Source: Acidobacteriota bacterium
Lineage (GTDB): Bacteria; Acidobacteriota; Terriglobia; UBA7540
Length of the DNA stretch: 47,347 nt
NCBI GenBank assembly: GCA_021828285.1
Contig: JAKASG010000018.1
Coordinates: 1 to 47,347, forward strand
Direction of reading: 5' to 3'
Positions within the stretch are counted from its first letter, which is position 1. Each line of letters begins with the position of its first letter. The notes under the pieces are model-generated. The model was given only the letters and a program-made list of their open reading frames with translations, was not told the origin of the DNA and ran no database searches. Position numbers and translations under genes: made by a program. Positions 43,501 to 47,347 of the stretch are shown here, one piece after another.

Positions 43501-44883
43501 TCAGCACGCTCCCGCAATGGCATAAAGAAAGCCCTCATCCGCCCCGCCGATCTTCACATCGAGAAGCTGGTTCGCGGGGGCTGCGGATTGCGGCAGCAGA
43601 ACTCGGAGGTAATTGGCGCTCAAGGCGACTCTTTGGCCGTCGTGCGTCTCATCGAGCGTGAGAACGGAGAGCGTTCGTCCCTCTTGTGCCGCCATAAATT
43701 TCCGCTTCAGGCTGGAGCCGAGCGCGAGCAGATGCCGCGCGCGCTCATGAATCACGCGGCCGTTGAGCTGTTCCGCCATCGCCGCCGCAGAGGTGCCTGG
43801 GCGCGCGGAATAAGGGAAAACGTGCAGATAAGTGAAGGGCAACGATTCGATGAACTCGGCCGTCGCATTAAAATCCGCCTCGGTTTCGCCAGGAAATCCC
43901 ACCATGACATCCGCGCCTATCGCCGCGTCGGGCATTCGCTTGCGAACCGTGCGAATTTTTTCCGCATACTGGCGCGTCCAATAGCGCCGGTTCATTTGCC
44001 GCAGAATGCGGTCACTGCCGCTTTGAAGCGGGATGTGAAAGTGCTGAGCGAAGCGCGGTTCTCCCGCGACCCGATCGATAAGCCGCGGCGTAACATCCAT
44101 CGGCTCGATGGAACTGATGCGAAGCCTTGCAATCGCGGTCTTCTCGAGGATGCGATCGAGTAACTCAACGAAGCCGACGCGAGGCGTGAACTCGCGCCCG
44201 TAACTTCCAAGATTGATTCCCGAAAGCACTATTTCTTTTGTACCGGCCGCTTCGAGACGGCGCGCCTCGGCGATCACCTGCTCAACGCCGAGGCTGCGGC
44301 TCCGCCCGCGAACCTCGGGAATCACACAAAAAGAGCAGCGCGCGTTGCAGCCGTCTTGAATTTTTAGCGTTGGACGCGTGCGGTCATCCGCGAAGACCGG
44401 CGCGAAATGAAACTCCGGAGCAATCGGCCCGACAAAAACCTGCGCGCCGGAAGCGGGCTGCTGCGAAATCGAATCTTCATCCACGCAGTGAGTCGCCTGC
44501 TGCTCCGAATAGGCGCGAGCGGCAATGCTTTTTCCGATAGGTGAACAGGCAGGCTCGATCAGCTCCGCGATGCGGTGCTTATCCGAATTCCCCACCACGC
44601 AGATGACACCTTGAAGGCCGGCGAGCTGACCTGGCGCTCGCTGTGCGTAGCATCCGGCAACGACAATTCGGCAATCGGGGTTCTCGCGGTGAATCCGCCG
44701 GATCATGCGGCGAATCTCCGCATCCGCAGCCGCAGTGACCGTGCAAGTGTTCAGCACGGCGACCTGGGTATGGCCGAAGGTTGATGACTCTTCAAAACCG
44801 GCTTCAAGCAATTGCCTTTTGATGGCGGAGCCGTCCGCCTGGCTGGCTCTGCATCCGAAGCTGGTCAAATGGAAGGTCGGCAT
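43501..44883 (-). CDS. mtaB: MtaB-like tRNA threonylcarbamoyladenosine methylthiotransferase
   Basis: This radical-SAM enzyme has 460 residues and adds a methylthio group to t6A37 of tRNA. Its N-terminal UPF0004 domain has cluster cysteines at about 11, 47 and 78 (FGCRASQ, NTCTV, AGCYAQR). The radical SAM domain contains the CxxxCxxC motif in QDGCNARCSFCVIPEVRGRSRS, split here as CNARCSFC plus RGRSRS at about 177-193, and then FHIPLQSGSDRILRQMNRRY and MVGFPGETEADFN. A C-terminal TRAM-type tail follows. The FGCRASQ start and absence of MiaB's N-terminal lead favour MtaB over MiaB. A TACAAT lies 12 bp before the ATG, with no good -35. Confidence 0.88.
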   Translation of the reverse strand: MPTFHLTSFGCRASQADGSAIKRQLLEAGFEESSTFGHTQVAVLNTCTVTAAADAEIRRMIRRIHRENPDCRIVVAGCYAQRAPGQLAGLQGVICVVGNSDKHRIAELIEPACSPIGKSIAARAYSEQQATHCVDEDSISQQPASGAQVFVGPIAPEFHFAPVFADDRTRPTLKIQDGCNARCSFCVIPEVRGRSRSLGVEQVIAEARRLEAAGTKEIVLSGINLGSYGREFTPRVGFVELLDRILEKTAIARLRISSIEPMDVTPRLIDRVAGEPRFAQHFHIPLQSGSDRILRQMNRRYWTRQYAEKIRTVRKRMPDAAIGADVMVGFPGETEADFNATAEFIESLPFTYLHVFPYSARPGTSAAAMAEQLNGRVIHERARHLLALGSSLKRKFMAAQEGRTLSVLTLDETHDGQRVALSANYLRVLLPQSAAPANQLLDVKIGGADEGFLYAIAGAC

Positions 44884-44998
44884 GGGTGAGGATTCATTGT
44901 AGCCGAATCCTCGAATTCATGACTAGCGCTCCGGCAAGGTCAACGCCTAGCGCCCTGAGTCATCTTTTAGTCTCGCACCCTAATTTCCCCTCCCCGAT

Positions 44999-45124
44999 TT
45001 GCAGGGTCCTTCAAACATTGAGATCCGCTATGAAGTGAATCCTCAGGCTGAGCGGGCCGCAACGGATGGGCACTATTTGCTGGGGGGAATGTTCATGCCG
45101 AAATCCTTTTCCATGCGGAAATAG
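44999..45124 (+). pseudogene. possible gene tail or small ORF, 41 codons
   Basis: One frame reads NIEIRYEVNPQAERAATDGH, then YLLGGMFMPKSFSMRK, and ends in TAG, with a codon use that looks like real coding sequence. The only start before it is a TTG (44999), and a stop lies 7 codons further upstream, so it is either a C-terminal remnant of a lost gene or a very small gene. The family is not recognised. The stop is immediately followed by the 12-bp hairpin at 45125, as expected for a gene end with a terminator. Confidence 0.3.
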
Positions 45125-45151
45125 GCCGCAGGGCGGTCTCCGCCCTGCGGC
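45125..45151. terminator. 12-bp GC hairpin, probable bidirectional terminator
   Basis: GCCGCAGGGCGG (45125-45136) and CCGCCCTGCGGC (45140-45151) are perfect complements around a TCT loop. There is no T-run on either side, so it may need Rho or act as a transcript end-protector. It lies 32 bp downstream of the zinc-ribbon gene (minus strand) and directly after the TAG of the plus-strand remnant. Confidence 0.45.
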
Positions 45152-45182
45152 TGCGGGAAACAAAGTGGATTCCGAGCGGGGA

Positions 45183-45500
45183 TCAGACAGAAGTGGACGG
45201 CTGCGCCACGGGGGCGGAGCTGCGCCGCTGCTGGAAACATTCACGGCAATAAACGGGCCGTCCCATCCGCGGCTTGAACGGGACGGTCGTCTTCTTCCCG
45301 CACTGCGAGCACACGGCAGAGGTCTCAATGTAATAGCTGCTGACCTCGCCTCGATTAGCGCTGCGCTTCGCTTTGCAGCGCTTGCAACGGCGCGGAGAAT
45401 GTTGAAACCCCTTAGCGGCAAAAAAAACCTGCTCGCCGACGGTGAATACGAAGTCTTGGCCGCACTCGATACACTTCAGCATCCGGTCGTTCTGGTCCAT
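45183..45500 (-). CDS. small protein with two CxxC...CxxC zinc-ribbon motifs
   Basis: From the ATG at 45500 (GGGAGGG 8 nt upstream) it has 105 residues. The first half, LKCIECGQDFVFTVGEQVFF followed by RRCKRCK, is a zinc-ribbon of the kind found in small bacterial proteins (zf-trcl type, from memory). The second half has CSQCGKK and, 17 residues on, CRECFQQRR, the CxxC-CxxC form also seen fused to it. Both could bind zinc and nucleic acid. The gene is 57 bp downstream of rpsU on the same strand and is probably cotranscribed with it, which hints at a role in translation or stress. The Ser/Ala-rich tail is nonconserved. Confidence 0.8.
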   Translation of the reverse strand: MDQNDRMLKCIECGQDFVFTVGEQVFFAAKGFQHSPRRCKRCKAKRSANRGEVSSYYIETSAVCSQCGKKTTVPFKPRMGRPVYCRECFQQRRSSAPVAQPSTSV

Positions 45501-45556
45501 CGGGCACACCCTCCCGCGAGCAAGCTCCTTCCGGCATGCGGAAACGTTCAGATCAG

Positions 45557-45754
45557 CTAGTCCTGATCGTGCCGTGCCTTTTTGCGAGCCCGCTTACGCG
45601 CCAAAGCCGCCTTCACTCGCCGCTTCTCCCCCGGTTTAAGGTAGAACGAGTGCCTCTTGATTTCTTTGATGATGTCTTCTTGTTGAACTTTTCGCTTGAA
45701 GCGACGGAGAGCGCTTTCGAGAGATTCACCCTCCTGAAGTCTTACCTCAGCCAA
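45557..45754 (-). CDS. rpsU: 30S ribosomal protein S21
   Basis: S21 binds the small subunit and helps initiation. It has 65 residues starting at a TTG (45754), giving AEVRLQEGESLESALRRFKR, the typical S21 N-terminus; upstream AGGGGG lies 10 nt before it. The middle QEDIIKEIKRHSFYLKPGEK and the Arg/Lys-rich tail are diagnostic. An open frame extends 12 codons further upstream to 45790, but it lacks family support. A promoter lies at 45848-45819. The zinc-ribbon gene follows on the same strand. Confidence 0.95.
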   Translation of the reverse strand: MAEVRLQEGESLESALRRFKRKVQQEDIIKEIKRHSFYLKPGEKRRVKAALARKRARKKARHDQD

Positions 45755-45818
45755 ACTTGAAACACCCCCTCTTCCTGGCGGAATAACCACTGAGCCTATT
45801 ACCGCAGAGGATGTGCGG

Positions 45819-45848
45819 ATTGTGCCCGAAATAGCAGGCGTAAGTCAA
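45819..45848 (-). promoter_or_regulatory. sigma70-type promoter of rpsU
   Basis: -35 TTGACT (45848-45843) and -10 CACAAT (45824-45819, 4/6) are separated by 18 bp. The transcript would start near 45812, leaving a leader of about 57 nt. Confidence 0.6.
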
Positions 45849-45949
45849 GTGGAAACTGCGCGACCTGTGTGCCTGGCAAGGCGCAGCGCCTCGCTCGAAA
45901 GGGGCAGCGACGCGGCCGGCAAAGCGAGGCGGGCGGGGGTCAGGACTCC

Positions 45950-46102
45950 CAGTCGTTGACCCTTGATGGCTCAAAACGGATCACGAGCGAAGGCTACCTT
46001 TATGACGCGCCGGGCAATCTGCTATTGCAGCCGGAGGCGATTGCGAAGGAGTCTTATTATGATATGGCTGGGCAGACGACCGAGGCTTGGCGAAGGGAAT
46101 AA
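45950..46102 (+). pseudogene. RHS/YD-repeat gene remnant
   Basis: The frame reads KRITSEGYLYDAPGNLLLQ, then AKESYYDMAGQTTEAWRRE, and ends in TAA. YDAPGNLL and YDMAGQ match the YDxxGN / YDxxGR core of RHS repeats, which form the shell of polymorphic toxins and cell-surface proteins. The fragment is only about 50 codons and has no start or repeat array, so it is a decayed C-terminal or internal piece. A hairpin follows the stop. It suggests that an RHS gene once stood here or was deposited by recombination. Confidence 0.5.
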
Positions 46103-46111
46103 AATGTGAGA

Positions 46112-46141
46112 CGTCCTCACCGGGCGCTGGGTGAGAGGACG
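46112..46141. repeat. hairpin downstream of the RHS-like remnant
   Basis: CGTCCTCACC (46112-46121) can pair with GGTG (46130-46133) and AGGACG (46136-46141), with a 2-nt bulge. It begins 9 bp after the remnant's TAA and may be its old terminator. Confidence 0.35.
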
Positions 46142-46161
46142 CCGACCGAATTTGCTTGCCA

Positions 46162-46181
46162 GGCGGGGGCCACCCCCCGCC
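46162..46181. repeat. GC-rich hairpin
   Basis: GGCGGGGG (46162-46169) and CCCCCGCC (46174-46181) form an 8-bp stem around a 4-nt loop. No T-run follows. It lies between the RHS-like remnant and the end of the helicase gene and could serve as a helicase transcript end or be a dispersed repeat. Confidence 0.3.
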
Positions 46182-46303
46182 CGGCCACACCACAAGCACC
46201 CGGAAACTCCCCCTGAGTTTGGCACACAAAAGGGGACGGCTCAAAAACGCGCCTCCGCAGGCCTGCCGCGCTTACAAAAACATGCGTGCGGCAATTCTGT
46301 TAT

Positions 46304-47347
46304 TCAGACTCTCTCACTCATGGGGCGGATGGGGTTCTGCATTTTGCGAGCGGCGGCGTCCATGGTGACGCGTTCCATCTCGATTCCCAAAGTGCGCTCC
46401 AGCAGAAACAGATCGTGGCGCTGGTCGCTTGAGAAAAGCGTGGACGCGATGCCCCAGTGGCCGGCGCGGCCGGTGCGGCCCACGCGGTGAATAAAGTTCT
46501 CCGCGATGTCCGGCAGGTCGTAGTTGATAACGTGAGCGATGTCCTGCACGTGAATGCCGCGCGAAGCCAGGTCCGTGGCAACGAGCACGCGGTAGCGCCC
46601 GCGCTGGAATCCGATTAGAGCTGCGGTGCGCTGCGACTGTGTGCGGTCGCCGTGAATCATCGCAGCGGCGAATCCGTTGCGGTTCAGATTTTTCGCCAGC
46701 CGCTCGGCGCCGCGCTTGGTGCGGGCAAAAACCAGGCAGCGGCCGTTTTCCTGCGCGAGCAACTGCTGCAGCACTTCCTGCTTGCGGTGGTGTGAAACTT
46801 CAAGCGCCTGGACGCGCACGTTTTCGGATGGCTTCAGGACGGACCCGAGGGCCAGCCGCACGGGGTTCTTGAGATAGCCGCCCACAATGCGCGCGGCTGA
46901 GGACTCAAGCGTTGCGGAAAAGCAGAGCGTCTGCCGCTGAGCGGGCAGCGCTGCGACAATTCTGCGAATCGCAGGAAGAAATCCCATATCAAGCATGCGG
47001 TCAACTTCATCCAGAACCAGCATGCGCAGCGCGCGGAAATTGATGAGCTTGCGATCGAGAAAATCTTCCAGCCGGCCCGGCGTGGCTACCACCAGGCGCG
47101 CCCCGTTGTGCAAAGCGCTGAGCTGGCGATCTTCGGAGAGGCCGCCTATTACGAGGGCTGCGGCGCGAAGCCGGTCGCCGCGTAGCTGCTCATACTGATC
47201 GGCCACCTGCATGGCGAGTTCGCGCGTGGGTACCATGACCAGGGCAGCAATCCCCGGTGCCTGGTCGCCGACCAGACGCTCCATGATGGGAATCAGGAAC
47301 GCCAGCGTCTTGCCGGTTCCGGTCTGCGCGGTACCCAGCACGTCTTT
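46304..47347 (-). CDS. DEAD-box RNA helicase, RhlE-like (N-terminus outside window)
   Basis: This ATP-dependent RNA helicase shows 347 residues and runs off the right edge, so the Q motif and start are not seen. The motifs are in order: I AQTGTGKT, Ia PTRELAMQ, GG, Ib TPGR, II DEVD (Val in place of the usual Ala), III SAT, IV LVFARTK, V RGIHVQDIAHVINYDLP, VI HRVGRTGRAG. The C-terminal tail is short (about 45 residues after motif VI), with no basic extension. RhlE-type enzymes act in ribosome assembly and RNA decay. The stop at 46304 faces the remnant region. Confidence 0.95.
   Translation of the reverse strand, partial: KDVLGTAQTGTGKTLAFLIPIMERLVGDQAPGIAALVMVPTRELAMQVADQYEQLRGDRLRAAALVIGGLSEDRQLSALHNGARLVVATPGRLEDFLDRKLINFRALRMLVLDEVDRMLDMGFLPAIRRIVAALPAQRQTLCFSATLESSAARIVGGYLKNPVRLALGSVLKPSENVRVQALEVSHHRKQEVLQQLLAQENGRCLVFARTKRGAERLAKNLNRNGFAAAMIHGDRTQSQRTAALIGFQRGRYRVLVATDLASRGIHVQDIAHVINYDLPDIAENFIHRVGRTGRAGHWGIASTLFSSDQRHDLFLLERTLGIEMERVTMDAAARKMQNPIRPMSERV

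Larger units (their letters stand above)
44884..45182 (+). other. 299-bp intergenic region with a gene remnant and hairpin
   Basis: No complete gene is visible here. The right half holds a short coding-looking frame (44999-45124) and the hairpin described separately. The left part (44884-44990) is the upstream region of the methylthiotransferase, with no certain promoter: TTGACC is present on the minus strand but lacks a properly spaced -10. Confidence 0.5.
45755..46303 (+). other. 549-bp intergenic region between rpsU and the helicase
   Basis: It contains the rpsU promoter (45819-45848), a short RHS-like remnant (about 45950-46102) and two GC-rich hairpins. The remainder (about 46182-46303) has no recognisable gene. 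A plus-strand frame crossing 46131-46490 runs into the antisense of the helicase and is not supported. Confidence 0.6.

Noticed and set aside
42856..44163. 435-codon open frame on the plus strand
   Set aside because: It is antisense to the methylthiotransferase and its downstream neighbour, which carry clear motifs and start sites. High GC keeps the opposite frame open by chance.
1..47347. CRISPR array, integrase, transposase or prophage
   Set aside because: No spaced direct repeats or such protein motifs were seen on either strand.

Overview
The window looks like chromosomal DNA of an acidobacterium (phylum Acidobacteriota). It is GC-rich by eye. It carries an ADOP-type duplicated MacB-like permease with no ATPase beside it, which is characteristic of that phylum, and also a lysine/arginine-rich S21, a pilMNOPQ cluster and several genes that look like conserved acidobacterial hypotheticals. 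No rRNA, tRNA, CRISPR array, prophage or complete insertion sequence is visible. Both ends cut a gene: a CusA-type pump on the left and a DEAD-box helicase on the right.

Layout. (a) 1-6117, minus strand: a copper/silver-type efflux operon. From a promoter at about 6117 it encodes a small Cys-rich exported protein, an exported protein of unknown function with an internal repeat, a TolC-family outer membrane factor, a CusB-like adaptor with a Met-rich C-terminal domain, and CusA (incomplete). The last four genes are joined by 4-bp stop/start overlaps or directly abutting codons. (b) 6222-17755, mostly plus strand: a membrane-anchored hypothetical, serC-serA (serine synthesis), the ADOP permease, a glucose dehydrogenase-like enzyme, a possible EVE-domain protein, a PspC gene on the opposite strand interrupted by an in-frame amber codon, a large exported PIG-L/LmbE deacetylase and a zinc-ribbon membrane protein. 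(c) 17844-27979, minus strand: a response regulator and sensor kinase, then a TolC/adaptor/RND pump, then galT-galK. (d) 28179-33497, plus strand: an excisionase-type HTH protein and pilMNOPQ (type IV pilus assembly and secretin), with a clear promoter and a strong intrinsic terminator. (e) 33509-42706, plus strand: an M24 peptidase, accB, accC and thiE (fatty acid and thiamine metabolism), two APC amino-acid permeases and a membrane-bound PP2C (RsbU/SpoIIE-type) phosphatase. (f) 42733-47347, mostly minus strand: a hypothetical, an MtaB/MiaB-like methylthiotransferase, a two-motif zinc-ribbon protein, rpsU, two short gene remnants each followed by a hairpin, and the helicase.

The genes fall into housekeeping metabolism (serine, galactose, fatty acid, thiamine), envelope traffic (two tripartite pumps, the ADOP permease, the pilus machine) and signalling (two-component system, PP2C phosphatase). 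Most is recognisable. The least explained material is the pair of unrecognised exported proteins heading the copper-type operon, the HTH gene at the head of the pil operon, the amber-interrupted PspC gene and the remnants between 44.9 and 46.2 kb. I found no convincing wholly new multi-gene system. The front end of the copper-type operon is the best candidate for undescribed biology.
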